Shown here piece after piece: positions 51,339 to 64,000 of a DNA stretch of 64,000 nt (within the stretch, counting starts at the first letter, position 1; every line of letters begins with the position of its first letter). The position numbers were made by a program, and so were the translations under genes. The notes beneath the pieces were generated by a model. It searched no databases, had not been told where the DNA came from, and saw only the letters and a list, made by a program, of their open reading frames with translations. The stretch is from Oasisia sp. SBJ-2009 (taxonomy: Eukaryota > Annelida > Polychaeta > Sabellida > Siboglinidae), in assembly GCA_964017155.1 (NCBI GenBank), contig OZ024861.1, positions 62,001 through 126,000 on the forward strand, in the 5' to 3' direction.

Positions 51339-54300
51339 ATGTCTGTTTACATTCTTTTCAACATAATTCCGTGCCGACCGCTGGGTAAACGGCGGGAGTA
51401 ATAATGATCCACTAACTAGATGAGGTGTCAAGGCATTTGGCGACCTTAACAGGGTGATAGTTGCACAAATAGAGCAAAACGACAAAGTCCGATCCGTCTA
51501 CGGGGGATCAGTTTTGAGAATCGAAAGAAACGGCCAAGTTCGACGCGCCGGTCGGTCTTCTCGGGCGTATTCCACGCACGGAGTGTAACTATGACTCTCT
51601 CGACGAAACCAACTGACCGTGTGCGTCGTCTTGCCATGTTTTGGAAACAAATCGAGGAAAACGACAAAGTCCGATCCGTCTACGGGGGATCAGTAGTGGA
51701 AGCGTAAATGTCTGTTTACATTCTTTTCAACAGAATTCCTTGGCGACCGCTGGGTAAACGGCGGGAGTAATAATGAACCACTAACTAGATGAGGTGACGA
51801 GGCATTTGGCGACCTTAACAGGGTGATAGTTGCACAAATCGAGGAAAACGACAAAGTTCGATCCGTCTACGGGGGATCAGTTTTGAGAATCGAGAGAAAC
51901 GGCCAAGTTCGACGCGCCGGTCGGTCTTCTCGGGCGTGTGCCACGCAAGGGGTGTAACTACGACTCTCTCGACGAAACCAACTGACCGTGCGCGTCGTCT
52001 TTCCAACTTTTGGAAACAAATCGAGCAAAACGACAAAGTCCGATCCGTCTACGGGGGATCATTTGGGGAAGCGTAAATGTCTGTTTACATTCTTTTCAAC
52101 AGAATTCCTTGGCGACCGCTGGGTAAACGGCGGGAGTAATAATGAACCACTAACTAGATGAGGTGACGAGGCATTTGGCGACCTTAACAGGGTGATAGTT
52201 GCACAAATCGAGGAAAACGACAAAGTCCGATCAGTCTACGGGGGATCAGTTTTGAGAATCGAGAGAAACGGCCAAGTTCGACGCGCCGGTCGGTCTTCTC
52301 GGGCGTATTCCACGCACGGAGTGTAACTATGACTCTCTCGACGAAACCAACTGACCGTGCGCGTCGTCTTGCCAAGTTTTGGAAACAAATCGAGCAAAAC
52401 GACAAAGTCCGATCCGTCTACGGGGGATCAGTTTTGAGAATCGAGAGAAACGGCCAAGTTCGACGCGCCGGTCGGTCTTCTCGGGCGTATTCCACGCACG
52501 GAGTGTAACTATGACTCTCTCGACGAAACCAACTGACCGTGCGCGTCGTCTTGCCAAGTTTTGGAAACAAATCGAGGAAAACGACAAAGTCCGATCCGTC
52601 TACGGGGGATCAGTAGTGGAAGCGTAAATGTATGTTTACATTCTTTTCAACAGAATTCCGTGGCAACCGCTGGGTAAACGGCGGGAGTAATAATGAACCA
52701 CTAACTAGATGAGGTGACGAGGCATTTGGCGACCTTAACAGGGTGATAGTTGCACAAATCGGGGAAAACGACAAAGTCCGATCCGTCTACGGGGGATCAG
52801 TAGTGGAAGCGTAAATGTCTGTTTACATTCTTTTCAACAGAATTCCGTGCCGACCGCTGGGTAAACGGCGGGAGTAATAATGATCCACTAACTAGATGAG
52901 GTGACGAGGCATTTGGCGACCTTAACAGGGTGATAGTTGCACAAATCGAGGAAAACGACAAAGTCCGATCCGTCTACGGGGGATCAGTTTTGAGAATCGA
53001 GAGAAACGGCCAAGTTCGACGCGCCGGTCGGTCTTCTCGGGCGTGTGCCACGCAAGGGGTGTAACTACGACTCTCTCGACGAAACCAACTGACCGTGCGC
53101 GTCGTCTTGCCAACTTTTGGAAACAAATCGAGGAAAACGACAAAGTCCGATCCGTCTACGGGGGATCATTTGGGGAAACGTAAATGTCTGTTTACATTCT
53201 TTTCAACAGAATTCCGTGCCGACCGCTGGGTAAACGGCGGGAGTAATAATGAACCACTAACTAGATGAGGTGTCAAGGCATTTGGCGACCTTAACAGGGT
53301 GGTAGTTGCACAAATAGAGCAAAACGACAAAGTCCGATCCGTCTACGGGGGATCAGTTTTGAGAATCGAAAGAAACGGCCAAGTTCGACGCGCCGGTCGG
53401 TCTTCTCGGGCGTATTCCACGCACGGAGTGTAACTATGACTCTCTCGACGAAACCAACTGACCGTGCGCGTCGTCTTGCCAAGTTTTGGAAACAAACCGA
53501 GGAAAACGACAAAGTCCGATCCGTCTACGGGGGATCAGTAGTGGAAGCGTAAATGTCTGTTTACATTCTTTTCAACAGAATTCCGTGCCGACCGCTGGGT
53601 AAACGGCGGTAGTAATAATGAACCACTAACTAGATGAGGTGAAGAGGCATTTGGCGACCTTAACAGGGTGATAGTTGCACAAATCGAGGAAAACGACAAA
53701 GTCCGATCCGTCTACGGGGGATCAGTTTTGAGAATCGAGAGAAACGGCCAAGTTCGACGCGCCGGTCGGTCTTCTCGGGCGTATTCCACGCACGGAGTGT
53801 AACTATGACTCTCTCGACGAAACCAACTGACCGTGCGCGTCGTCTTGCCAAGTTTTGGAAACAAATCGAGGAAAACGACAAAGTCCGATCCGATCAGTAG
53901 TGGAAGCGTAAGTGTCTGTTTACATTCTTTTCAACAGAATTCCGTGGCGACCGCTGGGTAAACGGCGGGAGTAATAATGAACCACTAACTAGATGAGGTG
54001 ACGAGGCATTTGGCGACCTTAACAGGGTGATAGTTGCACAAATCGAGGAAAACGACAAAGTCCGATCCGTCTACGGGGGATCAGTTTTGAGAATCGAGAG
54101 AAACGGCCAAGTTCGACGCGCCGGTCGGTCTTCTCGGGCGTATTCCACGCACGGAGTGTAACTATGACTCTCTCGACGAAACCAACTGACCGTGCGCGTC
54201 GTCTTGCCAAGTTTTGGAAACAAATCGAGGAAAACGACAAAGTCCGATCCGTCTACGGGGGATCAGTAGTGGAAGCGTAAATGTCTGTTTACATTCTTTT

Positions 54301-57300
54301 CAACAGAATTCCTTGGAGACCGCTGGGTACACGGCGGGAGTAATAATGAACCACTAACTAGATGAGAGGACGAGGCATTTGGCGACCTTAACAGGGTGAT
54401 AGTTGCACAAATCGAGGAAAACGACAAAGTCCGTTCCGTCTACGGGGGATCATTTGGGGAAGCGTAAATGTCTGTTTACATTCTTTTCAACAGAATTCCT
54501 TGGCGACCGCTGGGTAAACGGCGGGAGTAATAATGAACCACTAACTAGATGAGGTGACGAGGCATTTGGCGACCTTAACAGGGTGATAGTTGCACAAATC
54601 GAGGAAAACGACAAAGTCCGATCAGTCTACGGGGGATCAGTTTTGAGAATCGAGAGAAACGGCCAAGTTCGACGCGCCGGTCGGTCTTCTCGGGCGTATT
54701 CCACGCACGGAGTGTAACTATGACTCTCTCGACGAAACCAACTGACCGTGCGCGTCGTCTTGCCAAGTTTTGGAAACAAATCGAGCAAAACGACAAAGTC
54801 CGATCCGTCTACGGGGGATCAGTTTTGAGAATCGAGAGAAACGGCCAAGTTCGACGCGCCGGTCGGTCTTCTCGGGCGTATTCCACGCACGGAGTGTAAC
54901 TATGACTCTCTCGACGAAACCAACTGACCGTGCGCGTCGTCTTGCCAAGTTTTGGAAACAAATCGAGGAAAACGACAAAGTCCGATCCGTCTACGGGGGA
55001 TCAGTAGTGGAAGCGTAAATGTATGTTTACATTCTTTTCAACAGAATTCCGTGGCGACCGCTGGGTAAACGGCGGGAGTATTAATGAACCACTAACTAGA
55101 TGAGGTGACGAGGCATTTGGCGACCTTAACAGGGTGATAGTTGCACAAATCGGGGAAAACGACAAAGTCCGATCCGTCTACGGGGGATCATTTGAGGAAG
55201 CGTAAATGTCTGTTTACATTCTTTTCAACATAATTCCGTGCCGACCGCTGGGTAAACGGCGGGAGTAATAATGATCCACTAACTAGATGAGGTGTCAAGG
55301 CATTTGGCGACCTTAACATGGTGATAGTTGCACAAATAGAGCAAAACGACAAAGTCCGATCCGTCTACGGGGGATCAGTTTTGAGAATCGAAAGAAACGG
55401 CCAAGTTCGACGCGCCGGTCGGTCTTCTCGGGCGTATTCCACGCACGGAGTGTAACTATGACTCTCTCGACGAAACCAACTGACCGTGCGCGTCGTCTTG
55501 CCATGTTTTGGAAACAAATCGAGGAAAACGACAAAGTCCGATCCGTCTACGGGGGATCAGTAGTGGAAGCGTAAATGTCTGTTTACATTCTTTTCAACAG
55601 AATTCCTTGGCGACCGCTGGGTAAACGGCGGGAGTAATAATGAACCACTAACTAGATGAGGTGACGAGGCATTTGGCGACCTTAACAGGGTGATAGTTGC
55701 ACAAATCGAGGAAAACGACAAAGTCCGATCCGTCTACGGGGGATCATTTGAGGAAGCGTAAATGTCTGTTTACATTCTTTTCAACAGAATTCCGTGCCGA
55801 CCGCTGGGTAAACGGCGGGAGTAATAATGATCCACTAACTAGATGAGGTGACGAGGCATTTGGCGACCTTAACAGGGTGATAGTTGCACAAATCGAGGAA
55901 AACGACAAAGTCCGATCCGTCTACGGGGGATCAGTTTTGAGAATCGAGAGAAACGGCCAAGTTCGACGCGCCGGTCGGTCTTCTCGGGCGTATTCCACGC
56001 ACGGAGTGTAACTATGACTCTCTCGACGAAACCAACTGACCGTGCGCGTCGTCTTGCCAAGTTTTGGAAACAAATCGAGCAAAACGACAAAGTCCGATCC
56101 GTCTACGGGGGATCAGTTTTGAGAATCGAGAGAAACGGCCAAGTTCGACGCGCCGGTCGGTCTTCTCGGGCGTATTCCACGCACGGAGTGTAACTATGAC
56201 TCTCTCGACGAAACCAACTGACCGTGCGCGTCGTCTTGCCAAGTTTTGGAAACAAATCGAGGAAAACGACAAAGTCCGATCCGTCTACGGGGGATCAGTA
56301 GTGGAAGCGTAAATGTATGTTTACATTCTTTTCAACAGAATTCCGTGGCGACCGCTGGGTAAACGGCGGGAGTATTAATGAACCACTAACTAGATGAGGT
56401 GACGAGGCATTTGGCGACCTTAACAGGGTGATAGTTGCACAAATCGGGGAAAACGACAAAGTCCGATCCGTCTACGGGGGATCATTTGAGGAAGCGTAAA
56501 TGTCTGTTTACATTCTTTTCAACATAATTCCGTGCCGACCGCTGGGTAAACGGCGGGAGTAATAATGATCCACTAACTAGATGAGGTGTCAAGGCATTTG
56601 GCGACCTTAACAGGGTGATAGTTGCACAAATAGAGCAAAACGACAAAGTCCGATCCGTCTACGGGGGATCAGTTTTGAGAATCGAAAGAAACGGCCAAGT
56701 TCGACGCGCCGGTCGGTCTTCTCGGGCGTATTCCACGCACGGAGTGTAACTATGACTCTCTCGACGAAACCAACTGACCGTGCGCGTCGTCTTGCCATGT
56801 TTTGGAAACAAATCGAGGAAAACGACAAAGTCCGATCCGTCTACGGGGGATCAGTAGTGGAAGCGTAAATGTCTGTTTACATTCTTTTCAACAGAATTCC
56901 TTGGCGACCGCTGGGTAAACGGCGGGAGTAATAATGAACCACTAACTAGATGAGGTGACGAGGCATTTGGCGACCTTAACAGGGTGATAGTTGCACAAAT
57001 CGAGGAAAACGACAAAGTCCGATCCGTCTACGGGGGATCATTTGAGGAAGCGTAAATGTCTGTTTACATTCTTTTCAACAGAATTCCGTGCCGACCGCTG
57101 GGTAAACGGCGGGAGTAATAATGATCCACTAACTAGATGAGGTGACGAGGCATTTGGCGACCTTAACAGGGTGATAGTTGCACAAATCGAGGAAAACGAC
57201 AAAGTCCGATCCGTCTACGGGGGATCAGTTTTGAGAATCGAGAGAAACGGCCAAGTTCGACGCGCCGGTCGGTCTTCTCGGGCGTGTGCCACGCAAGGGG

Positions 57301-58708
57301 TGTAACTACGACTCTCTCGACGAAACCAACTGACCGTGCGCGTCGTCTTGCCAACTTATGGAAACAAATCGAGGAAAACGACAAAGTCCGATCCGTCTAC
57401 GGGGGATCATTTGGGGAAGCGTAAATGTCTGTTTACATTCTTTTCAACATAATTCCGTGCCGACCGCTGGGTAAACGGCGGGAGTAATAATGAACCACTA
57501 ACTAGATGAGGTGTCAAGGCATTTGGCGACCTTAACAGGGTGGTAGTTGCACAAATAGAGCAAAACGACAAAGTCCGATCCGTCTACGGGGGATCAGTTT
57601 TGAGAATCGAAAGAAACGGCCAAGTTCGACGCGCCGGTCGGTCTTCTCGGGCGTATTCCACGCACGGAGTGTAACTATGACTCTCTCGACGAAACCAACT
57701 GACCGTGCGCGTCGTCTTGCCAAGTTTTGGAAACAAACCGAGGAAAACGACAAAGTCCGATCCGTCTACGGGGGATCAGTAGTGGAAGCGTAAATGTCTG
57801 TTTACATTCTTTTCAACAGAATTCCGTGCCGACCGCTGGGTAAACGGCGGTAGTAATAATGAACCACTAACTAGATGAGGTGACGAGGCGTTTGGCGACC
57901 TTAACAGGGTGATAGTTGCACAAATCGAGGAAAACGACAAAGTCCGATCCGTCTACGGGGGATCAGTTTTGAGAATCGAGAGAAACGGCCAAGTTCGACG
58001 CGCCGGTCGGTCTTCTCGGGCGTATTCCACGCACGGAGTGTAACTATGACTCTCTCGACGAAACCAACTGACCGTGCGCGTCGTCTTGCCAAGTTTTGGA
58101 AACAAATCGAGGAAAACGACAAAGTCCGATCCGATCAGTAGTGGAAGCGTAAATGTCTGTTTACATTCTTTTCAACAGAATTCCGTGGCGACCGCTGGGT
58201 AAACGGCGGGAGTAATAATGAACCACTAACTAGATGAGGTGACGAGGCATTTGGCGACCTTAACAGGGTGATAGTTGCACAAATCGAGGAAAACGACAAA
58301 GTCCGATCCGTCTACGGGGGATCAGTTTTGAGAATCGAGAGAAACGGCCAAGTTCGACGCGCCGGTCGGTCTTCTCGGGCGTATTCCACGCACGGAGTGT
58401 AACTATGACTCTCTCGACGAAACCAACTGACCGTGCGCGTCGTCTTGCCAAGTTTTGGAAACAAATCGAGGAAAACGACAAAGTCCGATCCGTCTACGGG
58501 GGATCAGTAGTGGAAGCGTAAATGTATGTTTACATTCTTTTCAACAGAATTCCGTGGCGACCGCTGGGTAAACGGCGGGAGTAATAATGAACCACTAACT
58601 AGATGAGGTGACGAGGCATTTGGCGACCTTAACAGGGTGATAGTTGCACAAATCGGGGAAAACGACAAAGTCCGATCCGTCTACGGGGGATCATTTGAGG
58701 AAGCGTAA
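51339..58708 (+). repeat. Block 12: 7370-bp HOR, copy 1
   Basis: Unit order is B-B-C-A-B-B-Bdel-B-A-C-A-B-A-C-A-B-A-B-B-Bdel-B-A. Starts are 51339, 51708, 52077, 52628, 52815, 53184, 53553, 53912, 54281, 54468, 55019, 55206, 55575, 55762, 56313, 56500, 56869, 57056, 57425, 57794, 58153 and 58522. Marks shared with copy 2 are C at 54330 (GGTACACGG), T at 54434 (CCGTTCCG) and T at 55319 (AACATGGTG). The B at 57056 has a private CAACTTATGG. Confidence 0.93.
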
Positions 58709-61700
58709 ATGTCTGTTTACATTCTTTTCAACATAATTCCGTGCCGACCGCTGGGTAAACGGCGGGAGTAATAATGATCCACTAACTAGATGAGGTGTCA
58801 AGGCATTTGGCGACCTTAACAGGGTGATAGTTGCACAAATAGAGCAAAACGACAAAGTCCGATCCGTCTACGGGGGATCAGTTTTGAGAATCGAAAGAAA
58901 CGGCCAAGTTCGACGCGCCGGTCGGTCTTCTCGGGCGTATTCCACGCACGGAGTGTAACTATGACTCTCTCGACGAAACCAACTGACCGTGTGCGTCGTC
59001 TTGCCATGTTTTGGAAACAAATCGAGGAAAACGACAAAGTCCGATCCGTCTACGGGGGATCAGTAGTGGAAGCGTAAATGTCTGTTTACATTCTTTTCAA
59101 CAGAATTCCTTGGCGACCGCTGGGTAAACGGCGGGAGTAATAATGAACCACTAACTAGATGAGGTGACGAGGCATTTGGCGACCTTAACAGGGTGATAGT
59201 TGCACAAATCGAGGAAAACGACAAAGTTCGATCCGTCTACGGGGGATCAGTTTTGAGAATCGAGAGAAACGGCCAAGTTCGACGCGCCGGTCGGTCTTCT
59301 CGGGCGTGTGCCACGCAAGGGGTGTAACTACGACTCTCTCGACGAAACCAACTGACCGTGCGCGTCGTCTTTCCAACTTTTGGAAACAAATCGAGCAAAA
59401 CGACAAAGTCCGATCCGTCTACGGGGGATCATTTGGGGAAGCGTAAATGTCTGTTTACATTCTTTTCAACAGAATTCCTTGGCGACCGCTGGGTAAACGG
59501 CGGGAGTAATAATGAACCACTAACTAGATGAGGTGACGAGGCATTTGGCGACCTTAACAGGGTGATAGTTGCACAAATCGAGGAAAACGACAAAGTCCGA
59601 TCAGTCTACGGGGGATCAGTTTTGAGAATCGAGAGAAACGGCCAAGTTCGACGCGCCGGTCGGTCTTCTCGGGCGTATTCCACGCACGGAGTGTAACTAT
59701 GACTCTCTCGACGAAACCAACTGACCGTGCGCGTCGTCTTGCCAAGTTTTGGAAACAAATCGAGCAAAACGACAAAGTCCGATCCGTCTACGGGGGATCA
59801 GTTTTGAGAATCGAGAGAAACGGCCAAGTTCGACGCGCCGGTCGGTCTTCTCGGGCGTATTCCACGCACGGAGTGTAACTATGACTCTCTCGACGAAACC
59901 AACTGACCGTGCGCGTCGTCTTGCCAAGTTTTGGAAACAAATCGAGGAAAACGACAAAGTCCGATCCGTCTACGGGGGATCAGTAGTGGAAGCGTAAATG
60001 TATGTTTACATTCTTTTCAACAGAATTCCGTGGCAACCGCTGGGTAAACGGCGGGAGTAATAATGAACCACTAACTAGATGAGGTGACGAGGCATTTGGC
60101 GACCTTAACAGGGTGATAGTTGCACAAATCGGGGAAAACGACAAAGTCCGATCCGTCTACGGGGGATCAGTAGTGGAAGCGTAAATGTCTGTTTACATTC
60201 TTTTCAACAGAATTCCGTGCCGACCGCTGGGTAAACGGCGGGAGTAATAATGATCCACTAACTAGATGAGGTGACGAGGCATTTGGCGACCTTAACAGGG
60301 TGATAGTTGCACAAATCGAGGAAAACGACAAAGTCCGATCCGTCTACGGGGGATCAGTTTTGAGAATCGAGAGAAACGGCCAAGTTCGACGCGCCGGTCG
60401 GTCTTCTCGGGCGTGTGCCACGCAAGGGGTGTAACTACGACTCTCTCGACGAAACCAACTGACCGTGCGCGTCGTCTTGCCAACTTTTGGAAACAAATCG
60501 AGGAAAACGACAAAGTCCGATCCGTCTACGGGGGATCATTTGGGGAAACGTAAATGTCTGTTTACATTCTTTTCAACAGAATTCCGTGCCGACCGCTGGG
60601 TAAACGGCGGGAGTAATAATGAACCACTAACTAGATGAGGTGTCAAGGCATTTGGCGACCTTAACAGGGTGGTAGTTGCACAAATAGAGCAAAACGACAA
60701 AGTCCGATCCGTCTACGGGGGATCAGTTTTGAGAATCGAAAGAAACGGCCAAGTTCGACGCGCCGGTCGGTCTTCTCGGGCGTATTCCACGCACGGAGTG
60801 TAACTATGACTCTCTCGACGAAACCAACTGACCGTGCGCGTCGTCTTGCCAAGTTTTGGAAACAAACCGAGGAAAACGACAAAGTCCGATCCGTCTACGG
60901 GGGATCAGTAGTGGAAGCGTAAATGTCTGTTTACATTCTTTTCAACAGAATTCCGTGCCGACCGCTGGGTAAACGGCGGTAGTAATAATGAACCACTAAC
61001 TAGATGAGGTGAAGAGGCATTTGGCGACCTTAACAGGGTGATAGTTGCACAAATCGAGGAAAACGACAAAGTCCGATCCGTCTACGGGGGATCAGTTTTG
61101 AGAATCGAGAGAAACGGCCAAGTTCGACGCGCCGGTCGGTCTTCTCGGGCGTATTCCACGCACGGAGTGTAACTATGACTCTCTCGACGAAACCAACTGA
61201 CCGTGCGCGTCGTCTTGCCAAGTTTTGGAAACAAATCGAGGAAAACGACAAAGTCCGATCCGATCAGTAGTGGAAGCGTAAGTGTCTGTTTACATTCTTT
61301 TCAACAGAATTCCGTGGCGACCGCTGGGTAAACGGCGGGAGTAATAATGAACCACTAACTAGATGAGGTGACGAGGCATTTGGCGACCTTAACAGGGTGA
61401 TAGTTGCACAAATCGAGGAAAACGACAAAGTCCGATCCGTCTACGGGGGATCAGTTTTGAGAATCGAGAGAAACGGCCAAGTTCGACGCGCCGGTCGGTC
61501 TTCTCGGGCGTATTCCACGCACGGAGTGTAACTATGACTCTCTCGACGAAACCAACTGACCGTGCGCGTCGTCTTGCCAAGTTTTGGAAACAAATCGAGG
61601 AAAACGACAAAGTCCGATCCGTCTACGGGGGATCAGTAGTGGAAGCGTAAATGTCTGTTTACATTCTTTTCAACAGAATTCCTTGGAGACCGCTGGGTAC

Positions 61701-64000
61701 ACGGCGGGAGTAATAATGAACCACTAACTAGATGAGAGGACGAGGCATTTGGCGACCTTAACAGGGTGATAGTTGCACAAATCGAGGAAAACGACAAAGT
61801 CCGTTCCGTCTACGGGGGATCATTTGGGGAAGCGTAAATGTCTGTTTACATTCTTTTCAACAGAATTCCTTGGCGACCGCTGGGTAAACGGCGGGAGTAA
61901 TAATGAACCACTAACTAGATGAGGTGACGAGGCATTTGGCGACCTTAACAGGGTGATAGTTGCACAAATCGAGGAAAACGACAAAGTCCGATCAGTCTAC
62001 GGGGGATCAGTTTTGAGAATCGAGAGAAACGGCCAAGTTCGACGCGCCGGTCGGTCTTCTCGGGCGTATTCCACGCACGGAGTGTAACTATGACTCTCTC
62101 GACGAAACCAACTGACCGTGCGCGTCGTCTTGCCAAGTTTTGGAAACAAATCGAGCAAAACGACAAAGTCCGATCCGTCTACGGGGGATCAGTTTTGAGA
62201 ATCGAGAGAAACGGCCAAGTTCGACGCGCCGGTCGGTCTTCTCGGGCGTATTCCACGCACGGAGTGTAACTATGACTCTCTCGACGAAACCAACTGACCG
62301 TGCGCGTCGTCTTGCCAAGTTTTGGAAACAAATCGAGGAAAACGACAAAGTCCGATCCGTCTACGGGGGATCAGTAGTGGAAGCGTAAATGTATGTTTAC
62401 ATTCTTTTCAACAGAATTCCGTGGCGACCGCTGGGTAAACGGCGGGAGTATTAATGAACCACTAACTAGATGAGGTGACGAGGCATTTGGCGACCTTAAC
62501 AGGGTGATAGTTGCACAAATCGGGGAAAACGACAAAGTCCGATCCGTCTACGGGGGATCATTTGAGGAAGCGTAAATGTCTGTTTACATTCTTTTCAACA
62601 TAATTCCGTGCCGACCGCTGGGTAAACGGCGGGAGTAATAATGATCCACTAACTAGATGAGGTGTCAAGGCATTTGGCGACCTTAACATGGTGATAGTTG
62701 CACAAATAGAGCAAAACGACAAAGTCCGATCCGTCTACGGGGGATCAGTTTTGAGAATCGAAAGAAACGGCCAAGTTCGACGCGCCGGTCGGTCTTCTCG
62801 GGCGTATTCCACGCACGGAGTGTAACTATGACTCTCTCGACGAAACCAACTGACCGTGCGCGTCGTCTTGCCATGTTTTGGAAACAAATCGAGGAAAACG
62901 ACAAAGTCCGATCCGTCTACGGGGGATCAGTAGTGGAAGCGTAAATGTCTGTTTACATTCTTTTCAACAGAATTCCTTGGCGACCGCTGGGTAAACGGCG
63001 GGAGTAATAATGAACCACTAACTAGATGAGGTGACGAGGCATTTGGCGACCTTAACAGGGTGATAGTTGCACAAATCGAGGAAAACGACAAAGTCCGATC
63101 CGTCTACGGGGGATCATTTGAGGAAGCGTAAATGTCTGTTTACATTCTTTTCAACAGAATTCCGTGCCGACCGCTGGGTAAACGGCGGGAGTAATAATGA
63201 TCCACTAACTAGATGAGGTGACGAGGCATTTGGCGACCTTAACAGGGTGATAGTTGCACAAATCGAGGAAAACGACAAAGTCCGATCCGTCTACGGGGGA
63301 TCAGTTTTGAGAATCGAGAGAAACGGCCAAGTTCGACGCGCCGGTCGGTCTTCTCGGGCGTATTCCACGCACGGAGTGTAACTATGACTCTCTCGACGAA
63401 ACCAACTGACCGTGCGCGTCGTCTTGCCAAGTTTTGGAAACAAATCGAGCAAAACGACAAAGTCCGATCCGTCTACGGGGGATCAGTTTTGAGAATCGAG
63501 AGAAACGGCCAAGTTCGACGCGCCGGTCGGTCTTCTCGGGCGTATTCCACGCACGGAGTGTAACTATGACTCTCTCGACGAAACCAACTGACCGTGCGCG
63601 TCGTCTTGCCAAGTTTTGGAAACAAATCGAGGAAAACGACAAAGTCCGATCCGTCTACGGGGGATCAGTAGTGGAAGCGTAAATGTATGTTTACATTCTT
63701 TTCAACAGAATTCCGTGGCGACCGCTGGGTAAACGGCGGGAGTATTAATGAACCACTAACTAGATGAGGTGACGAGGCATTTGGCGACCTTAACAGGGTG
63801 ATAGTTGCACAAATCGGGGAAAACGACAAAGTCCGATCCGTCTACGGGGGATCATTTGAGGAAGCGTAAATGTCTGTTTACATTCTTTTCAACATAATTC
63901 CGTGCCGACCGCTGGGTAAACGGCGGGAGTAATAATGAACCACTAACTAGATGAGGTGTCAAGGCATTTGGCGACCTTAACAGGGTGGTAGTTGCACAAA
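58709..64000 (+). repeat. Block 13: 7370-bp HOR, copy 2 (incomplete at the window edge)
   Basis: Unit starts are 58709 B, 59078 B, 59447 C, 59998 A, 60185 B, 60554 B, 60923 Bdel, 61282 B, 61651 A, 61838 C, 62389 A, 62576 B, 62945 A, 63132 C, 63683 A and a partial unit from 63870. Marks at 61700, 61804 and 62689 repeat those of copy 1 exactly 7370 bp away. The final partial unit has GAACCAC and GTGGTAG, as at 57425, rather than the GATCCAC and GTGATAG of its positional partner at 56500. The two copies therefore diverge at that junction. Confidence 0.93.

Larger units (their letters stand above)
1..64000. repeat. Satellite array filling the whole window, units of 187, 369 and 551 bp
   Basis: Every base belongs to one tandem repeat in one orientation. 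I set each unit start at the ATGTCTGTTTACATTC (or ATGTATG) that follows GCGTAA; the first is at 170. Successive starts are 187, 369, 374, 359 or 551 bp apart, and these lengths sum exactly to the window. The order of blocks inside a unit is an AT-rich leader, a GGGTAAACGG block, an inverted CACTAACTAG block, a 46-bp block starting ACAAATCG, and then zero, one or two 182-bp modules before a short tail ending GAAGCGTAA. Copies differ mostly by a few substitutions. Both window edges cut a unit, so the array extends further on each side. I see no inversion and no inserted foreign DNA. The use of the array (centromeric, subtelomeric, rDNA-adjacent or other) cannot be told from sequence alone. Confidence 0.98.

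Noticed and set aside
1..64000. CRISPR array
   Set aside because: Units are 187-551 bp with no short constant repeat alternating with unique spacers, and no cas genes are present. The 28S-like pieces indicate a eukaryote.

Overview
The whole 64 kb window is one uninterrupted, single-orientation tandem satellite array. I found no unique sequence, no credible protein gene, no tRNA, no intact rRNA gene, no intact mobile element and no CRISPR array. Read by eye, the array resolves into 187 consecutive units with no gap. There are 52 short units (A, 187 bp; the first is truncated), 96 standard units (B, 369 bp), 7 B units with a 5-bp insertion (B+, 374 bp), 5 B units with a 10-bp deletion (Bdel, 359 bp), 26 long units (C, 551 bp) and one partial unit at the right edge. 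The lengths sum exactly to 64,000. B equals A plus one 182-bp module, and C equals A plus two.

Organism: a eukaryote. The repeat contains fragments matching the eukaryotic form of large-subunit rRNA (28S/25S) domain IV, around helix 69. This is the stretch that R2 retrotransposons and the I-PpoI homing endonuclease target. Each core carries a sense fragment of about 25 nt followed head-to-head by an antisense fragment of 52 nt plus a 5-nt insertion. Each 182-bp module carries a third fragment of about 19 nt in sense. All three include the same helix-69 loop sequence. The species cannot be named from this window. Near-identical repeats over 64 kb suggest a long-read assembly.

Layout: the unit order forms changing higher-order repeats (HORs). 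1-9783 is a mixed zone with 1663-bp and 738-bp HORs. 9784-13119 is two copies of a 1668-bp HOR. 13489-25301 is a 3321-bp HOR family that shortens to 2770 and then 2401 bp. 25302-28986 is a transition zone. 28987-33788 is two copies of a 2401-bp HOR, which recurs at 37120 and 48938. 39890-41006 holds a local 743-bp duplication. 41376-48937 repeats parts of the 13-29 kb zone. 51339-64000 is a young 7370-bp HOR and its incomplete second copy. Private point mutations travel with these blocks, as expected from unequal exchange and gene conversion.

Nothing here works as a set of genes. Many short open frames exist on both strands, but they are by-products of one repeated sequence. They mostly lack ATG starts, shift frame with each 182-bp module, and change amino acids freely. 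The main result is a satellite family apparently built around rearranged pieces of the 28S R2-target region.
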